Of a stretch of 64,000 nt of DNA, positions 1-12,473 are shown in pieces. The DNA comes from Micrasema longulum (taxonomy: Eukaryota > Arthropoda > Insecta > Trichoptera > Brachycentridae), in assembly GCA_022494885.1 (NCBI GenBank), contig JAGVSM010002403.1, positions 32,054 to 96,053 of the forward strand, given 5' to 3'. A model generated the notes under the pieces. It did not search any database and had not been told where the DNA came from. It worked only from the letters and a program-made list of their open reading frames with translations. Every line of letters begins with the position of its first letter. The stretch's first letter is position 1. Made by a program: the position numbers and the translations under genes.

Positions 1-3000
1 CGTATTTACCAATTTTATATACACACACATATTATGTGGTAGTTTTTTTTTTATAATAGTTATGCACCTCAAACAGTTTAATACGTTGGCACTTTTGAGC
101 CCAAGCCACAGAACTTATAATTGTTCATTGATATTAGAGAGAAACGTATGGTATCATAACATGCTGGTCTCTTGTATTACTTATATAATTAATGATAGAG
201 AACATCCAATACTATTAACGGTCCAATAAAGCTTAGTACGGCTTAAATAAAGCTTACAGTGCTGTGGTAATAATAAAATATAACGAGAATCGAATCATTC
301 GATATCTTCGCAACTTAACTTAAGCAACTTATCCTGAAAATAAATACGTAATCTTGACTAACCCGAAACCTACAGGCATACTCGTAAATCATTCGCTCAG
401 TAGTGTCAACTACGTGGTTTAAAAATTAATACGACCTATATTGAATGATTTTAAATTATACAAAGTATGCAGTCAAAGCACGGAGTTTTACGTAATACAC
501 TTAGTAATTGTTGAAATAAGTAAATATTAAATATTTGGCTATAGATCATGATAAAAGTGTCAGAACTAAGACTGTCCCAGGGGTACGTGGGCCGATACAT
601 GAATGTCTCCAAATAATAATGTGTTATTACCGTTGATTTAGAACTAAAAATGATACTGGCGCCGATCCAGGACAGACTATTTCTCTCCGTTTGCAACCGA
701 ATTAGACTAAACAATCATTACAATTATTATTATTTAGCCAAGGGTATGGTAAAATCTGGTTGTATTTGGAAACAATATCTCACCATCGATCATTACTACT
801 GATACATCATGTTGTCGGTTCTTTTGTATGGATAGTAAAATGAATAAATCATATTCTTGAGCTTACCGTCTAGGTGAAAATTCAAGTTTTTCTGGAACTT
901 ACCTGAAAAATAGAAAAACAATCATGAGCAAATCATACGTAACAATTGACTTACACATTCATTTGAGTATTGTTATATATTACTGTATAATTTATTGGCA
1001 ATGGGTTTTCAGTGTAAATAATATACACGCTTAATCAAATAAAATTCCATAAAATAATTTATTAAGAAGGATTAGGCATTGATTCTCTTTAAATGTGATT
1101 TTTTGGGCGGCTTTTTTGATCAAAACGCTAACGCGTTTGTCAACAGTCCAATCAGAGATTGGATGATAGAAATTTAATTCAGTAACGGAATAACGTGGCG
1201 AAAAAAGCTTGTCCACGGCCAATGATATCGACAACCGCAATCCATTAATTTACCACCACAAATTATTATTTAATTTATTATAATTATTGATCATAAACTG
1301 TTCGATCTCTCATAAATTAGATTTAATCAAATCATCAATTTTATCACATAAACACGACTTCTTTTCAATAAGTTTGAAATTTATATAATGTATTTTCCCA
1401 TATTTTTTATAATAAGAAAACACACGCCTATTTTACGTTTGGCCCACAGAGATTGGCAATTTGAAAAACCAATGATGAGCTGGATAGGTGGATTACCATA
1501 TTAATTTGTTTCACATTTTGACACATTGCATTAATCTGTCAACCAATTTCAGACCGAACAAGCTCTATATTTGAACTAACAGAATTTGAAATGAAGCATA
1601 TGTGGACGAAAGCTCTCATAAATAAATAAAACACTGGATCACCATTTTTTGACTGTTTCTAATTTACTTTAACAATTTGTGGAAATATTTTGTTTAAAGT
1701 ATTTTTTCAGCAAATAAAAATATTAATAATAAAATATTAGCTTTTATTTTAAGATTGCAGAATATAATTATTGGCAATTTGCCAAGTTATGCAATTGCTC
1801 GTGATAACATTAATAAGCCCTGTCGCAAATTTGTCGGAAGGGAATCAACGAACGAGATTATAACACAAAAATTAGCATTATAAAAATATAATTTAGATTG
1901 AGAGATAAATCCAGGGAAAACAAATTAGCATCAGTAAACATTTTCCCATTCGGCCTTGGCAGATTTATGCTACATTTGAAATACGCCTCGCCATGAAAAA
2001 ATAATCTTACTATGAACTACATAATTAAGACTATTTTTAGATCTATTTGTCACAGAGACACTAGTGAGAGATGAACGTCTCTAGAACGAGACAAAACTGA
2101 AACAGAGGGGGAAAATACTAACAATTTTACTTGGTGAATGTAAATCTAATAAAATCGTGAGAAATTAATTCAATTAAGTGATAGCGAAATGGAACTGATA
2201 TCTGGCACATGCGAAATTCGCTTGCAAAAGTTGAATCATGTCTCAACGTTTATTTTAATAAATAATTACTTACATTAGAGTAAATAAAACTTTTTTTTTT
2301 TTTAATTCTTATACTCCTAAAATTAAGAATAGGTTATGTCGTAATAATTCGTACAAATGGACTCTTTCAACACGACCATTGTCACAGATCAGAAATAATA
2401 TTTTCGCAAAAACAACACTAAGCTAAGCAGTTGGCGCCCTGACGAGGGATAGAAAAGGTCGGAAAATACAGGAATGTGTTTAGCCAAGCTGATAGCTGAT
2501 CGGCTGACAGCACAACATGGAGGGCATAACATAAAATGTATTTCTAGTTCAATCTGTATATTGCCCTTGTTTAGATTAATGCTAAGCGAGTTGCGTATCT
2601 TGGTAATGTTTTATGGTATATATATATTTTCTTAACGGCTTTTTATTAAAAAAATGGTGAACGAAAATAACTATACGAAAAAGGAGTATTTTTTAATAAT
2701 AACTTTAAATTTCAATAAAATCTTGAAAATAGAATTTCAAAGTATAATATAAAGGTCTACTACAATACAGCATAAATTTATTTATTTATACAAAGGTACG
2801 TACATATTACAAAAAAATATATATAAATTTAATGTAAAAACGTGATAAATCCACGATAGTACCATGAAAAATATCTCTAAACTAAACTTTCAATCATGCA
2901 TTTTGCATTGTATTTCATTACCTAAATTAAATATATGTAGCCTAGGGAACGTTACTAATTTAGTGTGAATTTTGTTTTAAACGTAATTAAGGTATTACGA

Positions 3001-3479
3001 GTATTAATCAAAATATTTTTAATCCATATTTTTATATTACAAATAACGTTGGTATTTACGTAACCGTTGAATAAGAGCATGTTTATTTTATGGAGATTTT
3101 AATCGGATCATGCTCACTATGGTAACATTTCGAAATCTGATAAGTTCTAAGTTAACAAGTAACATAAGAACACAAAACCTCAGACATCACACTAAATATA
3201 TTCATTGTATTCATTGTAATGCATCGTAAAAAATATTCGTAAGTTTCAACTTAAATTCATAATTATAATTCAATTTATTATGTGAGTTAACGAAATATAT
3301 ATTATTTTTTTAAATAAAAACCTTTATTAGCATAAAAAAACAATACATTCAGTAAAAAAAAATAGAACACTTCAGGTTGAACTTGCCAAAAAAGAGTCTA
3401 ATATAGCACATATATTTATGTATGTATTGGTATTCTACAAGAAAACACAATTTTTATGAATTTAACATATTCAAATTGA
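1..3479. other. AT-rich DNA without a recognised gene
   Basis: I see no convincing coding exon on either strand. All frames are short and of AT-rich composition. The few landmarks are homopolymer runs near 2290 and 3300, and a SINE-like tail at 2766-2815 listed separately. A short stretch at 2432-2450 (tggcgccctgacgaggg) faintly resembles a retroviral-type primer-binding site, but no LTR could be found beside it. Confidence 0.5.
2766..2815 (-). repeat. SINE tail fragment
   Basis: Read on the minus strand, this is a poly-T run, a taatatgt-type block and a tail of tandem aaat units. The same string ends the composite SINE at 41125-41412. The body and tRNA head are missing, so it is a 3' fragment or an independent insertion of the same tail type. 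A similar tail is seen near 24040-24075. Confidence 0.4.
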
Positions 3480-3595
3480 TTATTGTAACCGTCTAAATGT
3501 ATTACTGTAAATGTTTCCGATGTTCATTTTAATAAATCGCGTTCGGAGGTAAACGAATGAAATAATTTTAATTGGATAGCAGAATATTCCCGAGT

Positions 3596-3790
3596 TCAAA
3601 ATATCAGCAAAGCTTGATCGGCATTGTAGTTCAGTAGATTTTGAATCCAATTTTGGCCGATAGTCTGCTCTCGGCAACAGTAGTGGTCATTGCACCAGCC
3701 GAAGTCAGCTATAGACGGAACCAGCGAATTACCTAATACACTTGTACTGGGTACTGTGGAGCTTTCAATCATTCGAGCATTGTACCACAT
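3596..3790 (-). other. unrecognised open frame, possible exon or old element
   Basis: A 64-codon frame on the minus strand. Its base composition is clearly less AT-rich than the surrounding 3 kb and its protein is not low-complexity: it has four cysteines, including a CC pair, plus several Trp and Asn. I do not recognise a family. A second frame on the same strand (3480-3677) continues the GC-richer patch, so a frameshifted relic is as likely as a real exon. No clear splice acceptor precedes it. Confidence 0.15.
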
Positions 3791-3799
3791 TGTCCCAAA

Positions 3800-5311
3800 A
3801 TGGTATAATATTAGATTAAAATAATAAATTCAGCATTACTTTTTCTCTGAAAAAACCCATTGCGATTAGGAGCAAATTAAGCGTTAGTTAACAGTGTTAA
3901 AACTACTATTTCTGATTTTATTTTTTTTTTCTGTGAAGTATCCGAGTCGAAGCCGTGAATATTATATTGAATTTTTCATCAAATACATTGAATTAAATGT
4001 ATGCTAGTTTGTATCAAACCGAAATCTTTAGTTTGTTATGCATATTTTAAAAATTTAATAAATACAGTGGAGAGCAAGCAAATAGAGATGCTTGCATACA
4101 ATTTTCAATCCTTTCAACAGTGTCACAAATAAGGCAATATACGATTACAATTTTTTTAGAAGTTTACCCCAGAAGCATGAAGCGATTAGTAGTTTTACCT
4201 ATATTTGAAAATATACAAATACATAGAAAATGGAAAGGGTATGTCATAACCCACGTTTGGTTGTACAGCTGGAAAAAAGCAGGTAGTTAGCGAGCAAATT
4301 AATAGGGACACTTTTCGGTAGGTACTTATATTTTCGCTACGTAATGAGGTAAAATAAGAATTTAGGAAAAAAGTCATTTAAATTAATTATTTAAGAATAC
4401 AAAAAACATCCGACTGAAACAACAGAATCAATGCCCGGAAGATGTGTGTCAGTTTTAAAGGTAAAAGGGCATCCTACTTAATATTGATGAAGAAATTGGA
4501 ATAGGCTTTTTTTTTTAGTTTTTAAGGAAAAAGTATTAAAGCTTCCCTATTTAAATGGTCCTCTTAAAAATGGTCATTATTAAAAAGTACTCTAAAACTA
4601 TTATTTAAATAAAAATATTGTAAACTTCACGTTTTTTGTTTATGTAATATCCAGAGTTGCATTACTGAAAAATATCAAAAAGATAATTTTGTACTTTTTA
4701 TATAGGCATCCATATTCGCGTGCCCGCCACTGTAAGTATATTGTTAAATTACCTCAAAATTAATTAATTTTGATGAATATTTTTGTTAATTAATTTTATT
4801 TTTGTTGTTCTAATGTGCAAATATTGTCATTAACTTTTCGGTATCAATAGTACGTTTTAAAGACGAATACTCGAAGTAGAAGATCTGGAAAGAGAAAACG
4901 TAATTTTCTGGCTATTAAAATAACAATTTGGTGCAAAATTGAAATGATACATACATCAACACGGCTCAATGTTACCCGCGGATTACCTTACATCACTCTC
5001 CTGGCAAATGTGTTGCGACACACGCATCGCGCATACTACTGCAGCTGAACACGACTATCTACGTACACATTCAGATATATCGCGAGATGAATGAAACGGA
5101 ACGGATGCCATCGAACCATCGGCCATTGGTATACCACCACCTGTCGGACTGACAAACAAAAAATACATTTAATACTTAAAATACTGCACAATATTTTAAT
5201 TTACTCAAATCGTTCAATGTTTTTATTTCGTAAACCTTTTGGGTTTAACCACATGGGACACATATTAAATTTATTTTCTCGCAAACCTAAAAATATATGA
5301 ATTTTTTTAAC
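3800..5311. other. no recognised gene; small GC-richer patch
   Basis: Mostly AT-rich. The patch at about 4965-5160 has a higher GC content and several CG dinucleotides, but no splice sites or protein motif that I can defend. The frames within it are short. Confidence 0.35.
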
Positions 5312-5475
5312 ATAAAAACATATTGCATTTGCAAAAGCTGACGGGAAGACTGCTCTACCAATATATTGTGACATTAGATTATTATTTATACGAAACATTA
5401 GAAAATGAATACCTCAATTCTGGTGATATATTTATGTACCCATTTGTTCTAGGTGTCTTACAAAGGGTTAAAGGA
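5312..5475 (+). repeat. dispersed repeat, copy 1 (partner at 19442)
   Basis: This stretch aligns by eye with 19442-19600 in the same orientation. Shared blocks are acatattgcattt, a ctctaccaa/tctaccgg block, gacattagatt versus gacaagactat, ttgattctgg/tcaattctgg, and tttatgta followed by ttaaagg/taaaggg. The copies are too diverged to be recent. No coding capacity is recognised and the family is unknown. Confidence 0.5.
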
Positions 5476-7009
5476 ACCGATATCGGTTTTTTGTGCTTTG
5501 CAGTTTTAAAAGGTAATCTATTTTAATAATAATGCAATTCATAAACTTGTTGTTTTTATTAAAAACTATATACGTAAGTATTTGTTTAGTAAAAAAATGT
5601 CTAAAAATAAAAGTTGGAGACACCTATTTTTCAATAAACTTGTACTTTCAATTCAAATTTTTAATTTGCTTATACCTATGTCAAAATATAATTAATTAAG
5701 TCCATTGCAGTTGAAGTGAACCAGCTGACAAACTGTTCGAACTTTTGAATTCAAAGTTTTAACTCTAAGAGCATTTTGGGTATTTATTTTTTACTACTGT
5801 TTTTTTGTTTTATTTTTTAATCTTGAAATGGGGCACTCAATATTCTTATGTGGGCTCTCATAATAAGAATGTAGATATATTTAATGTATAAGTTGTTTAA
5901 CATATATTTCTTAGCGTTCGGTTTGGGTTGTGTTTTTTCCTTCATAAATGTTTATTTCCCACATCATAATATTTTTTATTGCCTTATTTAAAATTGAATT
6001 TTGTGACTTCGCCTTTTTTCTAAATGGGAGTCTAATTTTTTACCTTTCTCTGGTATTAAAACCATGTTCAAGTTGGCTCTGATCATTTTTTTTTTCAATT
6101 TTGTGTTTTTGAAGAACATTTTTAATTAACTTGGATGTTTTCCACATAAAGAACCAGAAAAAAAGTATTTTGGATTGTACTAATTACAGTAATGTAATAT
6201 AAGTAATGAGTTTACTTCACCTTTACGGTTAGTTTTCACCCGCAATGGGCCCCCAATTTATCTTCCCACTTGCCTAAACCAATTTTATTTGCTAAACTTT
6301 TTTATAATAAAATTGATAAACCTTAAAGCAGTTGCATGGGCGGTGAAATTTTCAGATGACCTCTCTTAAGAACATTAAAAGTTTTCACGTTTGCCCTACT
6401 AAACAAAGCCACAAATTATACAACAGTTACAATTTTAAGATTTTCTTTATAATCCCTTTTTAAGTTCTAAAGGATATAAGACAAAGTGGAATATTTCGCG
6501 TGGCCAAAAGTTTGCTACCCCTGTCAGAATTGCATCTAGAGTCAACGCACCTAAAAGTCTCAACCGACCGACGCCGACGCCGTCGATTGCGCCACGACGC
6601 CTCGCTGAAGCGACGTCGGTCACGCCACAGTAATAACGGAGCGAAAACTCATAATTATACAGTAAGCTTAAGGCAATTTACTTAGCAACACTGTTGGAAC
6701 AACTCAATTATATGGCGAAACAAAAAATCTAAATGGAATCAATTGTAAACCAGGCATTGATGGAAAAAATATATATAAATACTGAATACTCAGTTTGCGT
6801 ATTACATATTTTAAGAAAACATGAGATTTTAAATTTGTTGAAATATCTTAGACCGATAGATGATTAATATTATAATTGTATGCATGAAAATAACATCAAA
6901 AGGGAAAGAATAATATAAACATTTGACTTTATGTTAATACAAATATTATTTTTAACTAGTTTTTAATGTCCAGCATCTGACTAAGATCTAGGGATTTTTA
7001 TATTTAGCG

Positions 7010-7145
7010 AGGCCCAATCACTGGTAAATTACAGCACGGAACACCCAGGCTCGATAAAAATGTCATTTTGTCATTGTGACTTCACTAGGAACTGAATCTT
7101 GAATCCCTCGTACGTAAGACAAGCGTCTTAGCCAAATACCAAGCT
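7010..7145 (-). repeat. degenerate tRNA-like SINE
   Basis: Shares with 28672-28808 the order tggtaaatt, cagcacg, then aggc. It ends in the remains of a reversed tRNA-like head, with gtcttagccaaataccaa matching an A-box region in reverse. It is much more decayed than the 28.7 kb copy and has no clean B box. Confidence 0.35.
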
Positions 7146-8139
7146 GAATGCTATTTAGGATTTTACGCTATCGGAGCTCGTGTTTTTTAAGGATTTATTG
7201 CTAATTATTAAGATTAAAGTAAAATACTAGTGATATATTAATTTCTAGAATTCCACTCGTCCATATGATTTATGGCTGAAAGCTATAATCTAGCTTATAT
7301 ATGTAAATGTTATCCCCATAAAATTATTTAATACTTAAACCGTTCATGCGCTATATAGTTGCAAGACGTGTTGTAATCTAGCTCCTATTAGTCGTTAAAC
7401 CCGTTCATAGTATGAAATGAGGAACTAAAATCCAAATCTTCTATGCTCTGAAGCTGCCAGACGAGTTGGGACATTTATTGTACAGTGCCCTTGAGATGGT
7501 TTTCACAAAATGGCGGTATATAAATAAATATATATTACAGAATTCCTGTTGAAGTTTTTGTCGAAAATGAAACAATTCAGACACTATCACCGAAATACAT
7601 TTTTTAAAAACATGAACCCGCTATCTTGGCTGTGACCTAGAGTCCTAGAAGAAGAGTGGGAAATAAGAAGATTAATTAATCCCCGCGGCAGTCGGTATGC
7701 CAACAAAATGAAGACTTGACATCGATCATTGAGATATTTTTACATGGGCCATAAAACTAATGATTTAATTAATCCAGATTGTAAAGCCGGGGCGACTTAA
7801 ACACCAGGAATAAGAAACGAATTCTTAAGTCCCGGAACCAAATCACGCTATATATTTTCATCTAATTGGACAAGCAAAAATATTTTTTAAGTTTTGTATT
7901 GGCGTATTTGAAAGTGTATTGAATTTTAATATACTATAAACCTTTCGCATAAAGACATAAACAACTGTGTTCATTCGCACAATGAAAATATAGTAATTTA
8001 TTAACCGTATTACTTTTTATGTATTGTTCACTGGAAAACAACGTCGGCTTAAACATAGCAGACGACATTATAATAATCCGCAAATAATTATTTAAGTGTA
8101 GCACTTAAAAAATATACAGTAATTATTTATTTAATATAT

Positions 8140-8215
8140 ATACGGCCTAAGCCAATTACAACAGTTATATGAAGAAACATATTTATTTATGTACAAGAAA
8201 CTGAACAAGAAGTAC
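8140..8215 (+). repeat. dispersed repeat (inverted partner at 42760)
   Basis: The block tacggcctaagccaatta, then agttatatgaagaaacat, then agaaactgaa recurs in reverse complement at about 42760-42850. This looks like a transposable-element terminus or internal piece. The family was not identified. Confidence 0.5.
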
Positions 8216-9552
8216 GTAAAGTATGTAAAAACAATATTTTTAAATACAGCTTCTATACATAGTGTTTTAATACTCTGTTCTGATGTTTTAAATATGGTTT
8301 GTTTTACATCGAATAGTATTCATTGATATCATGTATTACCACTAAAATGATTTTTTTCTAAGTACCATCGCAAATCAGTTTTTTTTTAACCTCCTAGGAG
8401 TATAATATGTTATATTATTATGTAAGAAAAACTTTAAGTATGTTATTTATTCTAAAAATATATTAAAATACACATGTATAATAATTCCAATAAGTTTTAA
8501 TGGAAAAAACTATTTTTGGAACAATGTCATAATCTTACAACTATACATAATACAATGCAAAATGCAAAATACAAAACAAACACTATGAATTTTTACAGTA
8601 ATAATAACCAGTTTTGCATCCACAGTAATAGCACAAAGATTAACGATATTTATTTTCGTCATTGATCAAGCGAAGTGTGTATTTAAAATTACCTACCTTA
8701 TTTTTTTCCCAAATCAAAAAAAAGATTTAAGCTTTTATATATGATATTAAGTTCTAAGCAAAATGTTCATTTATATCGTCAACGTAATTTGTTGAATTCA
8801 TAAATCCACAAGTAATCCATTACTTATGCGTGTAAAACTTGTATTTAAAAAAACAAATACCGAAAAAAACTTCGCTACAATTCGATCTGTAGTAAAAACT
8901 GTTATGTCTATCCCCAGAAAAAAATAGTTTGAAAAGAAAGTTTGGGATTTACGAGTTTTATAAGTTGGGCCGACGACATTCTAAAATCAATTACAAACTT
9001 ACTGACACAAGTTGAACGTTTAAATTTCACAATAATAAAGTTTCCCGAAAACATTGTAATAGCTTTCCTGATCACTTTCACGTGTCGATGTCACAAACAA
9101 TCTGCTTCGAACGTCTCATTCAGTAGGTGAAATTTTTTTCCAAAAAGCGTTTCGTGATTCAGTTATTTAAAGTGACAGGTCTCTCTCTCACTCTGCAAGA
9201 TGGAAATGTCAAGCCGATAAAAATATTGCTTTCCACGAGAACATTATATATTCTATATAAAGAAACTTAACGTTTTTTCAACTGAGAAATGTTTTCTTAT
9301 TTCCGGAGAAAAAACAGCATACATTTTAGAGGATGTTTGAATACATAATGATACACGCGCGTACCGATTGATGAAAATAATCATATAATTATTCCTAACT
9401 GGTTATCGAACTAATTTTTAAATTATGTAAACGTGGCAGATTTTGAGAAACATCTTGTTTTCAGTTAGTTTCATATTTTTTCGGGTTAATTGGATTAATT
9501 ACGTTTTTTTATTGTTATTATTATGTTAACTTTGTTAAATAGCTAATCTTAG

Positions 9553-9665
9553 GCATGTTTCACATTTTGTAAAATGTTTCCCTCGTCACGGGACACCCCA
9601 GTGAGGGAACATTATTCTGTATAAAAAAATAATACAAACAATGTAAAAGTATAAATAAATAATTT
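9553..9665 (+). repeat. non-LTR element 3' end, GTGAGGGAA type
   Basis: The block gtaaaatg, tttccctcgtcacggg, cccagtgagggaa, followed by an AT-rich tail of taaata units, recurs at 43710-43810 and 49213-49325. The two g/c-rich halves can pair (ttccctc with gagggaa), giving a small terminal hairpin typical of a retroposon 3' UTR. No coding part is attached. Confidence 0.5.
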
Positions 9666-9731
9666 TACAACGCGTATTTTATTTTGCGTAAAATCAATAA
9701 ATTCATATTTAAAATTAACAATAAACATATA

Positions 9732-9905
9732 ACAACAGAGATGGAGAACATTTCAGAGAAGGAAATATGGAAGCCTAGGCATTTACAAGGCTTATAACTT
9801 ATCATTGACTGGTAGTCACGTTACACACAGTGTAAAATTCACCATTTTACATATGTGTGAATATCCACATTTCTTCAATCTTTATATCTGTTGATTTTTG
9901 TGAAG
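9732..9905 (+). repeat. ACACACTGTGTAA-type repeat (family A), copy
   Basis: Family A is the most frequent unknown repeat here. Its order is a caacagag block, gagaaggg(a)atatggaag, cctaggcatttaca, cattggctgg, then a ttacacac-gtgtaa core, then ccacatttctt and tgttgat. This copy is diverged but shows every block. Other copies are at 20345 (-), 24310, 38857, 51214, 60060 (-), 62485 and 62856. Confidence 0.6.
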
Positions 9906-10037
9906 TTCTCTTAGAAAGAAATCTTAATGACTCCCGAGGCCTAGGGGGGTAAAATCCAGATTTTTTTTGCAAAAATTTAAACAAACTCAGAATTCAGAAT
10001 TAATTTATTTTATAGCCATAAGTACGCGAATAAATCT

Positions 10038-10210
10038 AGTTGCAGTCCCGTCGCAAGTGTCACGGATCAAAGATCCGAGGTTCGCACCCCGTTCTACCAC
10101 AACCTAATTCCCATTTTCAAATGGTGATTTATTTATGACTTATTGAAAATAGCCCCAAAAACTTAAATATTTTGGTAAATCAAAAGAACGCGAATATTTT
10201 TTTTTATACA
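10038..10210 (+). repeat. tRNA-derived SINE (family S1)
   Basis: The head has an A-box-like gcagtcccgtcgcaagtg and a B-box-like gaggttcgcacccc. The body shared with the 35.5, 35.7, 51.8 and 57.8 kb copies follows: attcccattttc, a gttgaaaat-like block and aaatatttgggtaaatca, then agaacgc and a T-rich end. An RNA polymerase III origin is inferred from the box sequences. This copy is one of the more diverged. Confidence 0.6.
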
Positions 10211-10879
10211 AAAAAAACATTTAGGTTTCCAAACAACAATATTACTTTCCATGTGATTTGTAATGAAATTGTATTATCGCTATTGTCGAGAACTAGTTTA
10301 TGCATATTTATAATAGTTGACTGATTTACCTATTTTATTGCGTAAATATCACACATTATACATACATTATTCCGTAATGGCGAGACAAAACAAAACAAGC
10401 CATTGCGTTGCTAAAAATCAGTGTTAACACATGGAGTTTAGTTTATAATCAAACCGAAAATGTTTTCAATGTTACGTCAAACAGAATAGCCGCGAGTGTA
10501 AACAGCTCCTAAATAAACCATGACTAAGGTATCGCAACACGGTTTCACTTGCATTCACCGCACGGAAAAATGTGCGCCGTGCCGTGGTACTAAATCAAAA
10601 TAATCCCAAATCTATTTTTATAGGAGAGACGCCCACACGACAAGTGGTCCTCTGCACCGGCACACTCCTATACGATATACTCCCATATTAATAGCTGGCA
10701 AGTTATAAAGTCAACGTATAGAACACATGTCATTTAGTCATTTTCAAAAAACTATTTAAGATTCCAAAACAAAAGTGGTAAAACTACATTATATTCAATA
10801 ATGTATTGTGTATTTTAAGTGTTCAAAACAAAAGCAATCAACATTTTTTCCTGGATATTTTAGTATACTAAATTAACGA

Positions 10880-10948
10880 TATGGCCTGGAATACTCTCCT
10901 AACAGAAGTGCGAAACTGTGAAGTTTAGAATAAAGGTTAAAACCCACC
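10880..10948 (+). pseudogene. non-LTR retrotransposon C-terminal fragment
   Basis: The frame reads a Trp-Asn...EVRNCE motif that matches the C-terminal segment of the element at 53919-54296. A stop then follows, and the aaacccac block of the same element. Only about 70 bp are left. It abuts the small inverted-repeat element starting at 10951, so the insertion may have cut it. Confidence 0.5.
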
Positions 10949-10950
10949 AG

Positions 10951-11104
10951 TGGCCTTATTCTGCAACTAATTCGATTCGTAAATCCATTCGTATCGTATG
11001 AAAGAGAACGAGAGCGAAACACGATTTTAATTGAGTTAGAGCGAGATGGATATATGGCGAACGAACGAGCTTACAAAACGAAAGTGTGACAGAATAAGCC
11101 TGCA
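10951..11104 (+). mobile_element. small TIR element (MITE), GGCCTTATTCTG termini
   Basis: About 154 bp, bounded by ggccttattctg on the left and cagaataagcctgc on the right, which are imperfect inverted copies. The interior contains cgtaaatccattcgta and gagatggatata. A second copy in inverse orientation lies at 26628-26762 with near-identical blocks. It has no coding capacity, so it is non-autonomous. The superfamily is not assigned because no clear target duplication was seen. Confidence 0.6.
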
Positions 11105-11249
11105 GTTCTCTAAATCATTAGGGAAAAAAATCCTTAGCGTGCAATAATTTTTGCATTAAGATTTCTTTTTTTTATTAATTAATTTGTATTTACGTGCGAT
11201 TATATTTTCGCAGGCGGGCTTATTGCCAAATAGCAATTTATTTATCCAA

Positions 11250-11430
11250 CCAACAAACCAAAAGCTGTTTTTTTTTACTACTCCTACCATCACGCTATTT
11301 CCCCATAGGGGTAGGCAAAGAGGATGGACCGCCACACACGTCTATCTTGACAGACATTCCTAGCTTCTATCACATTCATACATGCCCCTCGGTTGTGTCT
11401 GCTTTTGACAAGACCAGACTTTAGATTTTG
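11250..11430 (-). pseudogene. non-LTR retrotransposon 3' end (family R1)
   Basis: On the minus strand this encodes a fragment reading ...ARNVCQDRRVWRSI.FAYPYGE, closely similar in motif order to the ends of the elements at 27135-27625 and 58170-58590. A short 3' UTR (gaaatagcgtgatggta) follows. The upstream ORF is missing, so it is a 5'-truncated insertion. Confidence 0.6.
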
Positions 11431-11494
11431 GTTTATCTGATATTTTTTTATTTTTTTTCAAGAGAAATACTCGAGTTTTTATTATTCACTTAAA

Positions 11495-11632
11495 TATTTA
11501 AATTTTCAGACCATTTTCTAAAAGTCGTAAATAACGTGTGCTGGAAAAATGGAAATCGAGTTGTGGCAGAGTGGGATTTGAGCCTCGGACCTTTGGTCCG
11601 TGGGTCCACAATACTACCACGAGACCACAACA
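11495..11632 (-). repeat. tRNA-derived SINE (family S1), partial
   Basis: On the minus strand the head begins gttgtggtctcgtgg, then gacccacggaccaaaggtcc and a B-box-like gaggctcaaatccc. The conserved bodies ccattt and cgactttt-like blocks follow. The tail half (aaatatttggg) is lost. The frames on both strands over this interval come from this repeat and are not genes. Confidence 0.6.
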
Positions 11633-12004
11633 CGGTTCGTGCAACGTTTCTCTTGGTCGTTCTCGTCCTACGTTGCCGTTCATTATCGCCATATATCTGT
11701 TTTACCATTCTTTCGTCAACCATTCGTTCTAAATGCAAAAACCATCTCAGTGATAAAAGTTTAAACGAAATAAATTAGATGCCTACTGTAATAGAACTAG
11801 CAATATTTGTCGATAAATATCGATACTAGTCTTCACAGGGGAAAATTAAATAAAGGTTCAGGAAGAGAGGAGAGATTTCTTCAGACGCGATTTAAACCAA
11901 GTTTCCGTAGAAACATAAGTTGAGGGGAGATAACATGACAGTGGAGTCGCATGGACAATAATAAATATATATTATGAGCTTGCAAAGAATTGAGAATTAT
12001 GGAT

Positions 12005-12120
12005 GAGATTCAAGGGGCGCTTTAAGAATGTGAACGAAGAGGTTAGCCATGATCTGATGAGCGCACTTAAGATGTTTAATTAGTTGCCAAAGGAGATTAG
12101 GGATGCTGGGCCGCGATTAT
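12005..12120 (+). pseudogene. non-LTR retrotransposon C-terminal fragment (LPKEI type)
   Basis: The + frame reads RFKGRFKN...LMSALKMFN, stop, LPKEIRDAG. The LPKEI motif with an upstream YN/FN is typical of the C-terminal tail of jockey/CR1-like reverse transcriptase polyproteins. The same motif occurs at 40728-40878. An in-frame stop marks it as dead. Confidence 0.45.
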
Positions 12121-12473
12121 GAACGGCTAACTTCATCGGTATATACCGAAGCGGTATAAACTAATATCGATATAATGTACGTAGATGTGTATATTTGTAT
12201 GAAAATTCAAAGTATCTTCGTTGGTGACCGGTAATTGAACGTGTTAAGAAGAAAAAAATTGTAAACGTGTTCTATTTTTCATACGGAAAACTCGATAATA
12301 ATTAATATATTGATTTTACTTTAATTTCTTGGTGGAACTGCATTTTATATTTTTATAAATGTTATTACCTTATACCTAAATTTAAATTATTTTATTTCCA
12401 TAATTATATAAAATCATGATTTACAACCCCCGCTTGCACTTGTATACAACATAGAAATTTGTTTGGTCTCCCG

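Larger units (their letters stand above)
5530..9552. other. AT-rich DNA without a recognised gene
   Basis: No host exon was found. It contains a CG-rich, partly self-complementary patch at about 6563-6632 with repeated gacgccgacg-type units. It also has a SINE relic (7010-7145), a retroelement-like 3' tail at about 7470-7535 (acagtgcccttgag then taaataaata) and a short repeat at 8140-8215. The arginine-rich frame at 6500-6685 comes only from the CG-rich units. Confidence 0.4.

Noticed and set aside
2432..2450. tRNA-Lys-type primer-binding-site-like word (tggcgccctgacgaggg)
   Set aside because: No flanking LTR, no polypurine tract and no gag/pol frames nearby; the match is imperfect.
6500..6685. 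Arginine-rich protein
   Set aside because: The arginines come from tandem cgacgc units in a short CG-rich patch on one frame; there are no other coding signs.
10619..10690. Exon after tttttatag with a VVLCTGTLLYD-like reading
   Set aside because: The frame closes within 22 codons, all three phases read equally plausibly, and no donor or neighbouring exon fits.
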